In this document: piece after piece, positions 35,283 to 47,100 of the stretch
Layout of the letters: the number at the start of each line of letters is the position of its first letter
Numbering within the stretch: position 1 is the stretch's first letter
DNA from: Cryptomeria japonica
Taxonomy: Eukaryota; Streptophyta; Pinopsida; Cupressales; Cupressaceae
NCBI RefSeq assembly: GCF_030272615.1
Contig: NC_081412.1
Coordinates: forward strand, 474,619,657 to 474,683,656
Length of the DNA: 64,000 nucleotides
Direction: 5' to 3'
The notes under the pieces: generated by a model
What the model was told of the DNA's origin: nothing
The model's input: only the letters and a program-made list of their open reading frames with translations
Database searches by the model: none
Position numbers and translations under genes: made by a program

Positions 35283-36942
35283 TGTGTAGGGGAAAAAGCG
35301 AGACTAGGTTAACATGCCCTAATCCTACCTTTTGACACACATTACGGAATACGAAAGAGCCTAGAGATATCACACAATTGGCTACTTCTTTCTGTGAAAG
35401 AGAGAGCCACGAGATATCTATTAGGATTTCTATTGCTTTATTGAAATTGAAAGCTAAAATGATACAAGTTCAAGTCCTAATCCCAAAATGCAAGTATGAA
35501 CTAATAACAAGATTACAAAATTAAGATTAAACAATGAATAGCTATAAATACAAGGATGAAATAAGAATGCAGATGCGTACCCGGAGTCAAAATTAGACTG
35601 AAAATGTTCGAGACGGGGGCGCGGGCGCCACTGTCCTGATTCTATCCCGAAAACTGCACCGGAAACTGTCGTTTTGCACTCTGGAACACTGTCGGAAATG
35701 CTGTCTGTCTGGAGGACCAGGGTGCCCAGCGCCTCTGTCCCAGGGACCAGGGCACCCAGCACCCCTGTCCTGGCAGGACCAGGGCACCCAGCGGCCCTGT
35801 CCCGGTCTTCGGCTCTGCAATTTGATGCGGAGTGTTGTCTCGACCTGCTCTTCCCGGATCTGTATCTTGCGGTGTCGTCCGAGTCCCGAAACCTGCACTT
35901 ATATCTGAAAAGGGTGTGTGGACGGCTATATAGGGTTTTGCCTTAGTCAAACCCCCGCTTCGGTGATTTCCACCTCCACGAATAGCCAAGTTGTAATGTA
36001 AAATGTATTGTGTCTGCAGACCTAGTGTGTGTGCAAGGTCCTAAAATGCAAGAAAGCAAACTATAGTAACCTAGAAAGTAAACCCTAATTGCTTGTAAAT
36101 GATAATGTAAATGCTTTAAATCAAGATGCAATGTGATCTAAAGCATGAATAAATGATATATTGAAGCTTATGCAAAGACATGAAAACAACATGAAATCAT
36201 ACCCAACCCTCAAGGGAGAGGTACAAGCCAATCTTCAGTCGGTAATCTCCTATTGTTCTTCAATGTCTTCCAAGTCCTAAATGGATGAATGAAATTGATA
36301 AGTGCTTGATAGAGGAATGTTGAATGTTGTTGAAGTCTTCAAAGATCTACTCTTTCGCTGCATATGAAGTTCCTGGAAACAAAATTTCGATCCTTTCAAA
36401 TGAAGAAAGATAACTCTTATGTAGGAAACCCTAGGTCGTAATTTCATCTTTTGGCCGACCTAGAGATTGAATATCTCGCCAATTTCTTGGGGTTAAGCTT
36501 TATTTTATGATTGGATTGTGCTCCCAAAATTTCGGGAAAAATGTCCGGGACCATGTGCACTCCGGGCGCCACGGTCCTGACAACTTTTCACCAAATTTTC
36601 AGGGCCGTCGGATATGATGATTTTAGAGAGAATCCTGAAGTTACAGGTGATTTCGAGATGTTTTGGCCCTGAAACCAAGGCCCCAAGTTCAAAATAGGAC
36701 TTAATTAGGGTTTTTGATTAAATGATGCATTGGAGGAATAAAATGAAAAGGGCACGCTTTAATGAAAGGGCCCAACTTTGTGATGTAGAAGATGATGAAA
36801 TAAGACCTTAGACCTAATTAATTTGATTAATTAAGTGCTAAAGGAGAAATGCAATGCAAAATGTAAAATGCACTAAGGCGGGTGCTAAACTAGGTGTGAA
36901 ATTGTACCACCCTAGCAAGTGCGTACAATTTACGACGCTACA
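35283..36942 (-). repeat. LTR C, G2 5' LTR
   Basis: About 1.66 kb, TGTGTAGGGG...CGACGCTACA on the plus strand, followed by the CGTAG target copy at 36,943-36,947. It has the same GC-rich repeats as LTR B at about 35,710-35,800. The short frames within it are artefacts. Confidence 0.85.
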
Positions 36943-39303
36943 CGTAGGTTTGTATCTCAACTTGCGGATCGTACTTTTCCTTTTACTCAACTTCTCAAAA
37001 AGAATATCACTTTTCAATGGAACGAAGATTGTCAGCAAGCATTTGAAGATTTAAAAGTATATTTGGCTAGTCCTCCTATCCTTCAACCTGCCGAACCTTC
37101 TAAACCCTTTCTTCTTTATACAGCTGCTTCCTCTCATGCTCTCACAGCATTATTGGCACAGCATGATAAAGATGGTAAGGAGTGTCCAGTTTATTATATA
37201 AGTCGTACCTTACTCGATTATGAGACCCGATATTCTGCAATAGAAAGACAATGCTTGGCCTTGGTGTTTGCGACTTAGAAATTGAGACATTATCTTTTAA
37301 ATTTAGAAGTCCACGTCATGGTAAAGTTTGATCCTTTGAAGCCTCTTTTCTCTAAAACTGATTTATCAGAATGCCTAGCTAAGTGGGTTATGATGTTAAC
37401 TGAATTTGACCTTAAATTTTTTTCACAAAGAGCAATTAAAGGGCAAGCGTTGACCGATCACTTAGTTGAGGCCCCTTCACCTTTCTCTTTCCCTAACCCT
37501 GAGTCTTTTCCCGATGATTTCATTCTTTGTATAGAGAAAGATGCAACTTGGGAATTGTACTTTGATGGCTCTAAATGTCATACGGGATCGGGGGCAGGTG
37601 TTGTTCTGATTTCTCCTACAAAGAAATCCATTCCCTTATCTTATCGTCTCAATTTCGTATGTACCAATAACATTGCTAAGTATGAGGCTCTTATAGCAGT
37701 AATAAAGGCAGCCTTGGCTTTGAATGTAAAACACATACATATTTATGGAGATTCTCAATTGATTATAAGACAAGTAACAGGAGTGTATCAAGCAAAACAA
37801 GACAAATTATCACAATATAAAGACCTTGCTACCTCTTTGTTACAAAAATTTGATTCATATACCCTGGAACCTGTTCCTCGAAAAGATAATCAACATGCGG
37901 ACGCAATGGCATGTGTGGCTTCTCTTGTATCTTTAGAGGACCCTGTGGTTGATCTTAATTTTGTTATTCACAACCTTATTTCTCCAGCTATTGTAGATGA
38001 TTCTAGCTTGGTGACATGTTGTGACTTTATAGACTCAGATGAATGGTACTCACATATTGTAAGATACTTGACCGATGGTACCTTTCCTGATTCCACCAAT
38101 AGAAAAACTAGGGCTATAATTCGCAAGTTGTCCGCTAGATATATCATTCTTTCTAATGTTCTTTACCAAAGGGGTTATAACGGTCTTCTCCTTTGCTATC
38201 TTAACAAATTAGAAATCCCTATTGCTCTTGAAGAGGCACATTTAGGTGCCTGTGGGGGGCATTTTGGAGGCAAATCCTTGGTTCAAAGATTGCTTCGAAT
38301 GGGATACTATTGGCAAACTATGCAGAAGGATTCTTTTTCATTTGTTAAGAAATGTCATCAATGTCAACAACACAATAATTTGATTCATGCTCCTGCCCAA
38401 GAACTTCGTTCTCATGTAGCTTCTTGGCCTTTCTCTGCATGGGGGTTGGATCTCATTGGTAAAATCTCTCCTCCTTCATCTCAAGGACATACTTTTATTA
38501 TAACCACAACAGATTACTTTACAAAGTGGGTAGAAGCCGTTCCCCTTTGCTCTACTACTGCTGAAGTGATTTGTCGATTTCTTCTAGAAAACATTATTTC
38601 TCGATTCGGGATACCTTCCACTATAATCTCCGATAATGGGACATCATTTAAGAATAAGGACATGAAGAAATTCCTTGAGAAATATCATATTAAACATCGA
38701 TTTTCTACACCATACTATCCTCAATCAAAAGGTCAAGCCGAATCATCCAATAAGATAATTGAACAAATTCTTCGCAAAACCGTGAATAAGCATGGTAAGG
38801 ATTGGAGTACTTAGCTAATTTATGCTTTTTGGGCTTACCGAACGAGTGTACGAATTGCTACAGGAACCACCCCTTATAATCTTGTTTATGGTGCTGATGC
38901 TATTATGCCTTTAGAGTTAGAGATTCCATCACTTAGAGTTTCTCTCAAAGGTATAGTAGATGATGACTCTTATAGAGAACAAAGACTTCAACAGCTTGAG
39001 ATGCTTGATGAACAGCGTATAAATGCTCTTGAGCATATTCAAGTGTATCACAAAACTCTACAATGAAGCTATAATGATAAGGTTATTCAACGTTCCTTCT
39101 TAGTGGGTGACTTAGTTCTCTATGAGAATCAGCGCAATGTGAATGCCTTGCCCGAAGAAAAAGGAAAATTTAGTCCTAATTGGCTTGGACCGTATATTGT
39201 TATTGAAGATTATGGATCAGGTGCTTAGAAAATAGCAGATGTAGACGGTACGCCTCTTAAAGAACCTATAAATGCTATGCACTTGCATAGATACTATGCT
39301 TAA
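36943..39303 (+). pseudogene. G1 RNase H and integrase (right half of pol)
   Basis: It continues the reading broken at 24,173: RFVSQLADRTFPFTQLLKKN at the start, first RNase H (SPPILQPAEPSKPFLLYTAA), second RNase H (YFDGSKCHTGSGAGV, IYGDSQLIIRQV), then integrase (CHQCQQHNN, WGLDLIGKI, ISDNGTSFKNK, QAESSNKI) and the C-terminal tail to TAA at 39,301. Stops at 37,276 (Gln in G2), 38,812 (Gln in G2), about 39,063 (Arg in G2) and about 39,226 (Tyr in G2) are private to this copy; the first three fit C-to-T changes. The whole segment stays in one frame. Two RNase H domains in a row are a hallmark of the Tat lineage. Confidence 0.88.
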
Positions 39304-39910
39304 TTCCTCATTCCTTATCTTTCATTTCATCTATCTTCTTTTTACTTCTTCAAAATTGGGTAATATGTTAGTACACCTTTGTTAGAGCAAATAGAATTAA
39401 ATGATGTTTTGTTTAATCTATATTGCTTTGTTCCTGACAAGCGTGTTTCTTTACTTTATGGTTTGTCTTGAATTCATTTATGTAAATTGCAAAAGATTTA
39501 CATTTCCATTATGCTGGCATATTATACAATGTCTTTATGTGTCAAGTAGAATTGTATCATGTTGTGTTTAAGTTTAAATTAAATCACATTAGTTATATGA
39601 TTCTTAGGCTTAACACATATTTATTCTCTATCATCAATGTAGTACTTGATTAAATATATTAATTAAGTCACACATGTATCAATTTAATCATGGAGCATTG
39701 AAAAATCAATCACATGGAAATTAGATTCAAAACATACATGTACATCTATCAAATGTATTAACTTTAGTCAAAATATACATTGTTTTAGGCATTAAAGATA
39801 ACACATTTGAGACAAAGAGAAGCATGTATATATATATATGTGGATCATGTTTTCATACACAAAGATAGGTCACTATACATCCAAAATGTGACCTATCCTA
39901 CATCATGAGA
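39304..39910. other. G1 spacer between the pol and PMD 3' ends
   Basis: AT-rich and non-coding. It is the counterpart of 28,973-29,572 in G2, including the TATATATATATG tract near 39,830. Confidence 0.5.
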
Positions 39911-42450
39911 TCATCTCCTATCCCTAGGGCTGGTGGCTGGAGAGTGACGACTAGATGCTCCTTCCTGATCTGGCCGTGCAGGTGGACCCATAGGTGTATA
40001 GCATGATATAGACCGTGAATGGCTCCGAGAGGAACTCCTACGATCCCTATCCATAAGGATTGCACGATACGAGGTAGCCTCGGCCTGAGCTACTGCTAGA
40101 TCATGCTGTGCCCGCTGAAGGTTCTCTGATAGAACTCTCTCTCTCTCCCTCCATATCTGCACCTGTACTCGAAATGGGGAAAATAGGTCATCATGCCGAC
40201 CCGCGTTCCCTTGAGGCCTATAGGCAACCTGTGAGGAACTAGGGATCTGTGCCATCATGGAGATATCTGTCACTACTTGCTGGATCAAGGAACGCCACTC
40301 CTGCACATTAACTATAGCAGTAGAACAGATTCTGTATTAGTACCATTCTATATCATCGAAACATTAAATCAACCAATATAAACCTACTATACCTGGATCT
40401 CCCTCGTGCTAGTAGGGGTCGTGATATGGTAGCATCTATGACTGGGAACTACTAGGCTCCCCACACTTGAATGATCTATGCATGATGGGTACAGGTCTCC
40501 GTATCGCCTCGTGTTCCCCCTTTTGGGGAATAAGAGGAGGATCCAAGGCTATGGTATCATCTCCTGAATGGTGGGGAGCTGCATCTGACTCCTCCTCATC
40601 ATCTCTATCCTCCTCCTCCTCGTCATCCTCATCCTCATCCGCATCCTCATTCTCCTCATCATCATCTCTATCTGTGTCATCCTCCTCTCCTTCCTCCTCC
40701 TCCCCGGCACTGGGCTGATCTCCTATGGGCGGATCAGGATCTCCTGCCTCCTCATGACCCTCTCCCTCCTCTGGCTCCTCCGATCTGGATCCCTGATCCT
40801 CATCTCAGTCTCCATGTCTCCATGGACCTGGATGGCCTGTCGGGTGATCTGGTGGAAAGATAGGCCCTGCGTATGTCCTCACAAACCATGAGAGATACCT
40901 GTGCTGTGCCTCGGGATCTGTAGCATAATCAGTGACCACATCCTGATCGGACCCCTCTATATCTATGATCTCGATATCATCTATCGTAGGTCTCGCTACT
41001 GCTCTGGGTCTGGGAAGGACTCGTGAGTGTCGAGTGTAGATGGGTACATTGGCTGGAACACACTGCTCTAGCCCAAACTACCTCCGTACTTGGTCAAAGT
41101 AGAATGGGACTATGATATGTGGGTATCGTCCTCTCAGTAGGTGGCTCCTCTGTAAGCATGCTAGCTGCCTCTCCATTCCATCCCATCTGTGCATCCGCAG
41201 ATATGGTCTCCATACTGTCACCTCAGCTGTCAATCTATCAAATGTCGCTCTCCAATATAATAGATCCCCAAATCTCCACTCGCTGGTAAGTGGATAAGCA
41301 GACACCCTAGGCCGCTTGCTAGCCGCACTCATCGGATAACCGACCGGCCTGGTGCATGTAAAGTGCTCAAATATCCACACCTGCAGAAGTGTGCATGTCA
41401 TCAAGCTACAACCCTGTCCAAAAACATACTCCTCGAGGTCGTGATAGAGATGTGCAAGCATACTCCAACCCCAGGCATATACTCTCTTATGTCTCTCCAT
41501 AGCCCTGATGCACCATGTGAGACCCCCATGCATGTGTGTACGTCACCCATTAGGGCAAACAGCTAGCACAATGATGGCAATCATAAGATGTCTCATGAGG
41601 GGCACCTCTCCTATAGGATGTAAGAGCCAACTGACCATGATGCGACCTCTCATCTCACTCGGCATGACTCTCCCTATCCAATATACCTGCTCCCTCTGAT
41701 GGTCCTCCGCTGACCGATCAGTCACGTATGTCATGGTAGCTCCTCTGATAGGTAGGCGAAGTATGCGGTACACATCCTCAAGTGTGATCGTCATCTCTCC
41801 TACTGGGAGCTGGAATGTACATGTGTCAGGATCCCATCGCTCCATAAGTGCCATCAGCATCGCAAGATGGAATCAAATGGCTAGCATAAGAATTATATAC
41901 CACAAACCTACTATAGATAATGTATCTCTCTCTGCCTGAGTCAGCTAGGGAATCTGATCTCGCAAACTATGAAGAATCTGTCCTGCTGTGGGCTCTCTCA
42001 TATATGGGAGACCCTGCAATACAAAAACATCAGTGTAATCAGTACTCAATCATCAAAATCATCTACATGAAAAACGAAAACTGTCGAGCATTGAAAACTA
42101 ACCCTTGCCAAGTCCTGATTGGGACCATGGCGCCCTCAGTGGACCATGGCGCCCTTTAGGGACCATGGCGCCCTCAGTGGACCATGGCGCCCTTTAGGGA
42201 CCATGGCACCCTAAGAGGACCATGGCGCTCTTCAGGGACCATGGCGCTCTGATAGGACCATGGTGCCCTGGGTGGGACCCAGGGTCAGATTCCATGGCTC
42301 GCATTCGATCACAGAAACTCAAAGTCAATAGAAATGCAGAAAGTCAAAGTCAAAGTTCAGTCAACTCACCTCGTCCAGTGGCTCGTCGCTGATCACGGCC
42401 TGTCGCATGATCTCCATCCTCGTGGGACGCTCCGGTCATCGTGAAGGCAT
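39911..42450 (-). pseudogene. Antisense PMD gene of G1, three exons
   Basis: Exon model on the minus strand: 42,450-42,370, 42,013-40,388 and 40,300-39,911. All lengths are multiples of three. The splice sites are at the same places as in G2 (GAG|GTGAGT, ATTGCAG|GGT, ATA|GTAGGT, GTGCAG|GAG). PMD motif: ERWDPDTCTFQLPVGEMTIT then LEDVYRILRLPI. Exon 2 has 542 codons against 553 in G2; the difference lies largely in the acidic repeat tract. Exon 3 is open for its full length (Arg/Ser-rich, RDRRSSSRSHSRSISCY). Private stops occur in exon 1 and early exon 2. Three stops at 41,080, 40,807 and 40,411 (first base on the minus strand) fall at the same codons as in G2. Confidence 0.8.
42014..42369 (-). 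other. Intron 1 of the G1 PMD gene, with a 19-bp minisatellite
   Basis: About eight units at 42,120-42,270 with core GGACCATGGCGCCC. Unit length is 19 bp here and 20 bp in G2, so the arrays changed independently while the splice sites stayed. Confidence 0.7.
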
Positions 42451-43008
42451 GATGATGGCTATGTGGGCTCTGCTACAATAAACAATACTCAGAAATCAAC
42501 AAAGTGACAAATGCAATAGTCACTTTCAAGGTATATATTTTCATTTTGGTTTCAAAACCCTAATGTTCCTCTATCACTCATTTCATCATAACTTGAGTTT
42601 GGGAGATGCGATTTTCGAACCGTTTGTTGCATAGGAATTGTATTTTCATTCCCTTACTCCCTGGATGTTCCAAAATGTGCTCTGATGAAGCCTCTTCAAT
42701 GAACATCTCTCATCAATCATCTCTCACACAATTTGTTGTAAGTAAACATGCTATCCTGTTTCACCTCCCTAATAAGCAAGATGAAACAAGGGGCGCATAT
42801 AGCTACTCGCAAATTTCATCACCTTCCTTAGTAAGAATTAGGTGATTTTTTGATCTAATGTGTGTTTTGTAGGGTGCGGTTCCTAACTGTGTACTGCAGA
42901 TACCGCTGGGGGCTTCCTTCGACGGACTTATGGATATATCCTTTTTCAAATAATGTTTACTTTCCTGTACTTTAGCTTGCATATGCACGTAGTACTCATA
43001 TGACCGCT
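42451..43008 (-). promoter_or_regulatory. Probable upstream region of the G1 PMD gene
   Basis: About 560 bp without an ORF between the PMD ATG and the polypurine tract. It keeps the TTGTTTC...GAAACAGG inverted repeat seen in G2. Promoter function is inferred from position only. Confidence 0.3.
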
Positions 43009-43023
43009 AAAGTGGGGGCTAAA
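43009..43023 (+). other. G1 polypurine tract
   Basis: AAAGTGGGGGCTAAA lies directly before the LTR D start TGTAATG, identical in form to the G2 tract. Confidence 0.7.
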
Positions 43024-44662
43024 TGTAATGTCATAAATTGTACGCACTTGCTAAAGCAGTACAATTTCACACCTAGTTTAGCACCCGCCTTGGCGTATTT
43101 TGCATTTTGCATTGCATTTCCCCTTTAGCACTTAACTAATCAAATTAATTAGGTCTAAGGTTCTATTTCATCATCTTCCACATCATAAAGTTGGGCCCTT
43201 TCATTAAAAGTGTGCCCCTTTCATTTTATTCCTCCCTAATTAGGTCCTATTTTGAACTTGGGGGCTTGATTTCAGGGGTCAAAACATCTCAAAATCACCT
43301 GTAACTTCAGGATTCTCTCTAAAATCATCATATCTGACGGCCCTGAAAATTTGGTGAAAAGTTGTCAGGACCATGGCGCCCGGAGTGCACACGGTCCCGG
43401 ACATTTTTCCCAAAATTTTAGGAGTGCGATCCAATCATAAAATAAAGCTTAACCCCAAGAGATTGGCGGGAGATTCAATCTCTAGGTCGGCCAAAAGTTG
43501 AAATTAAGACCTAGGGTATCATATATAAGAGCTCTCTTTCTTCATTTGAAAGGATCCGACTTTCGGTTTCAGGAACCTTCTATGCAGCGAAAGAGCAGAT
43601 CTTTGAAGACTTCAACAACATTCAACATCCATCCATCAAGCATCCATCAATTTCATTCATCCATTTAGGGCTTTGAAGGCATTGAAGAGCAATAAGGGAT
43701 CACCGACTGAAGATTGGCTTGTACCCCTCCCTTGGGGTTGGGTATGATTTCATGTTGTTTTCATGTCTTTGCATAAGATTCATTACATCATTTGTATTCA
43801 TGCTTTAGATCACTCTACATCTTGATTTGGAGCATTTACATTGTCATTTACAAGCAATTAGGGTTTACTTTCTAGGTTGCTCTAGTTTGCTTACTTGCCT
43901 TTTAGGATCTTACACACACACAAGGTCTACACACACACTACTTTTACAATACAACTTGGCTATTCGTGGAGGTGGAAATCACCGAAGCGGGGGTTTGACT
44001 AAGGCAAAACCCTATATAGCCACCCACCATACTTTTCAGATATAAGTGCAGGTTTTGGGATTCAGACGATGCCGCAAGTTGCAGATCTGATGGAAGCGGA
44101 CCGAGACAGAACTTCACACCGAATTTCAGAGAAAAAGACTAGGACAGGGGCGTGGGGTGCCCTGGTCCTGCCAGGACAGGGGGCCTAGGCGCCCTAGTCC
44201 CTGGGACAGGGGCGCTGGGCGCCCTGGTCCTTCTGACAGACAGCATTTTCGATAGTTTTCCAAGTTGTAAAACAGCAGTTTCAGGTGCAGTTTCAGGAGC
44301 AGAATCAGGACAGTGGCGCCCGCGCCCCCGTCCCGAATAGTTTAACTCAGATTTCAACTCTGGGTATGCATCTACATTCTTGTCTTGTCCCTGTGTTTAT
44401 AGCTTTCCATTGTTTAAGTTCAATTCTACAATCTTGTTATTAGCTCATACTTGCATTTTGGGGTTAGGAATTGAACTTGCATAATTTTACCTTTCAATTA
44501 CAACAAAGGAATAGAAATCCTAATAGGTAGCCCGTGGCTCTCTCTTTCACCAAAAAGAAGTAGCCAATTGTGTGATACCTCTAGGCTCTCTCGTATTCCA
44601 TAATGTGTGTCAAAAGGTAGGATTAGGACATGTTAGCCTAGTCTCGCTTTTTGCCCTACATA
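43024..44662 (+). repeat. LTR D, G1 3' LTR
   Basis: TGTAATGTCA...GCCCTACATA, about 1.64 kb, colinear with LTR A. It holds one exact GGACCATGGCGCCC at about 43,369-43,382, the same core as the intron minisatellite. GC-rich repeats lie at about 44,144-44,230. Confidence 0.85.
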
Positions 44663-44667
44663 GTCTC

Positions 44668-45524
44668 AAGTCAGAAACTCAATTTTTTTTTGGACAAGCA
44701 AGTATAAAAGGAGGTCTGCCCCTCTCATTTAAAACCTAATTTCAATTTATAATAAACTCAAGAGATCAAAATTGTGATCATACATTGTAGTGAGCAAGTA
44801 GTTAGTCTTTTGTCAAGCATTGGAGACGATATTCATGTTCTATGTTTTATGAATACTATCTAGATGAAACCCTAATTGATTATTGGAGACAAAATAAATT
44901 CATTAAACATATATCATTACATTTTCATTCATTCCTATCTTTTCCCTCAAAAGGAAAGTATTTTACTATGGTACTTCATTTACATTTTCAATTCAACTTC
45001 ATGGTTAAATCTAAAATTGGGGTGTGACCTAAGGCAAACTCCTATTCCCAATAATTTTCCCCATCTTTTTGTGTGTAGGAAATAGGTATAGGGTTGCGTT
45101 TAGGAGTATCAATATGATTCGTAGAGACAAGTAACTTTATCTTTTGACGACGAGAAATTCAAAGGACTGGGCCAAATTAGAGCAACACAATCTCAAAAAA
45201 TCAGGTCAAAATTTTGGGAACAGATCTAAATCATCTTCTTCTACTCAAATCCAATTTGGTGGTTCCATATAACATCTATAGCTCACTATTTCTATCAAAT
45301 TGCTTCAATAAGTCACTATCTTGTACTAACATTTAACAAATCAAATTCAATTCAACTTAGTGAACAAATAGCCCACTTTAGGAGGCTTGGAATTTCATTA
45401 GAATATTGATCTATCAAGATCACATCTATTAAATTCTATCTTCTACTAATGTAATGGTGGATTAGGTCTTGCTAGAGGTTTTATTATCTTGATTTAACCC
45501 TAACCCTAATTTTACACCAAAACA
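44668..45524 (+). repeat. G3 5' LTR, right part
   Basis: It begins right after the G1 target copy. A TATA box (TATAAAAG, 44,703-44,710) is followed by about 800 bp of AT-rich sequence ending CACCAAAACA before the primer site. This looks like the U3/R/U5 part of an LTR, with the first part of U3 probably lying left of G1 (before 19,205). Confidence 0.55.
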
Positions 45525-45540
45525 TTTTGGTGAACACGAC
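45525..45540 (+). other. G3 primer binding site candidate
   Basis: TTTTGGTGAACACGAC, sharing its first eleven bases with the G1 and G2 sites. Confidence 0.55.
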
Positions 45541-46071
45541 ATTTTGTACCCTAATTTCTTATTTGTGTTCTCTTATCTAATTTGCATGCATTTTCAAATT
45601 CAAATATACATTTACAAGTTTCATTTTTAATTGAATTATATAATTTTAGAGGTTAAAATCACACAAACCCTAATTTATAATTGTAAAATTGAACTTGTAA
45701 GTTGCCTAGTTTAGATTCATTAGCTTAGATCTGATCTTTTACGTATTTTAAAATTCAAATTTGCACTCATAAATCTAATTTTCAATTGAATTACATAATT
45801 TTAGAAGTTAAATTCACACAAACCCTAGTTTATAATTCTAAAATTAACTTGTGGGTTGCATAATTTTTCATCTCTATTTTTAGATGTGATATTTATGACA
45901 TTCTATGTTATTATTTAGAGGCTTATATCTCAAATTCACAAATCAAACTTCTTAATTAATTAATTTTACAAAATTTTGCATTGTTTAATCACAATCTTCA
46001 ATTTTTCCAATCAAACAGCCCTCCTTTATGCATTATTTTTTTTACCATTTAGCCCTACCTACAATATTATC

Positions 46072-46238
46072 ATGAGAATAAATTGTATAATTAGGGCTTC
46101 CCAAGGTTTAATTACTAAAGATATGGAACCTAATTTGGATAACTTATTTCATGAGAATGTTAGTTTTTCATCCAACCCAACAAATGGTGTCATTGATCCC
46201 CATTCTTTTCATAATTCTCATGATGAGGATGAATCACT
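46072..46238 (+). pseudogene. G3 gag, N-terminal piece
   Basis: The first ATG in the frame is 46,072 (MRINCIIRASQGLITKDMEP). The reading runs to the E2 insertion at GATGAGGATGAATCACT. Skipping E2 plus one TCACT copy continues in the same frame at 60,496. The 45,541-46,071 leader before it is AT-rich and non-coding. Confidence 0.55.
46234..46238 (+). repeat. E2 target duplication, left copy (TCACT)
   Basis: TCACT here and at 60,491-60,495 flank E2 exactly. Confidence 0.85.
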
Positions 46239-47029
46239 TATTAGCGAATGCACACTCCAATGAGAAATTGTAGGTGTTTGAAGGTTTTGTCATTGATGGC
46301 AACCTTGCAATCATATGATACCAGCAAGACAAATTATAGGCACCGACACTGACAGGTAGACTCTACACCGGCACATAGAACACCGACAATGAAAGGAAGG
46401 ATATCGACATCCTAGCCGACAAGAATTTTGTTTATAATGTATTTTGTAATTAATTTTAAAATCATTGTAAGCCAACATGGCGAGTTATAAAATGACTCAT
46501 ATATGTATGAGATAATTGTAGAACATTTTGTAATAAGTAGATAGGCAAGGTTATGCAAACCTAATATGCAAATTATAGGTTAAGGGTTTATGTATGTAGC
46601 AGAGCTTAAACCGGTACTGGATCTAGCATAGCACATGCAAATCTAAAGTAGTACAATACATTGGATTAATATAATCCATTTTTGTAAGTCAATGTGACTT
46701 CTTTTGTAATTGAGCAGTGAGCTCTAGGCACTTGGCCTTCCTGCATGTGTAGGCCCCTATTGTAAGAGTAATATTCCCTTATCGGCTAGTAAGTGAATAT
46801 TGTGGGTCACAAATCCCATTGAGGTTTTTCCCACATTGGGTTTCCTTGTTAAAATACTATGTTATGGTGTTCTTCTCATGTGGATGTTGTTATTCTTGTT
46901 TACTGCATTATTTCTGCTTTACAGTTACACAGTTTTAATATGCTTTTCATGTTTTAAGTCAAGTAAATTTATCCACTAGTTAGATACTGATTCACCCCCC
47001 CACTCTTAGTATATTTGGTAATCCTAACA
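46239..47029 (+). repeat. E2 5' LTR
   Basis: TATTAGCGAATGCACAC...GTAATCCTAACA, 791 bp. It carries GTTTTTCCCACATTGGG and CACCCCCCCACTCTTAG close to the 3' end. It is colinear with the split 3' LTR. Confidence 0.85.
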
Positions 47030-47044
47030 ATTGGTATCAGAGCT
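47030..47044 (+). other. E2 primer binding site
   Basis: ATTGGTATCAGAGCT directly after the LTR, an intact initiator-Met tRNA primer site. Confidence 0.85.
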
Positions 47045-47100
47045 TGGTCCTCTATTTTCAGAAGCCTAACAACTTGAGGAAGATCTTGTCACTGGTAGAG

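Larger units (their letters stand above)
24174..36942 (-). mobile_element. G2: Tat-type Ty3/gypsy element inserted in G1, opposite strand
   Basis: The length is 12,769 bp with LTR B (24,174-25,842, its 3' LTR) and LTR C (35,283-36,942, its 5' LTR). It has the same domain order as G1 and about the same net length (about 12.7 kb), so the two are related copies inserted independently. It lies in the G1 pol just after the RT region. Hand comparison of about 390 bases of LTR B and C gave about 4% differences. Its pol has fewer defects than that of G1: a 956-codon open stretch followed by a few single stops. Confidence 0.88.
19205..44662 (+). mobile_element. G1: Tat-type Ty3/gypsy element, split by G2
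   Basis: The full span runs from LTR A (19,205-20,832) to LTR D (43,024-44,662). G2 occupies 24,174-36,942, leaving about 12.7 kb of G1. Probable target duplication: GGCTC at 19,200-19,204 and GTCTC at 44,663-44,667 (4 of 5 match, taking CTACATA as a mutated CTACACA end). Order: LTR, PBS, protease, G-patch-like segment, RT, two RNase H domains, integrase, antisense PMD gene, PPT, LTR. By rough hand count the first 500 bases of the two LTRs differ at about 3-4% of positions. Pol carries a frameshift and several private stops, so the element is dead. Confidence 0.85.
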
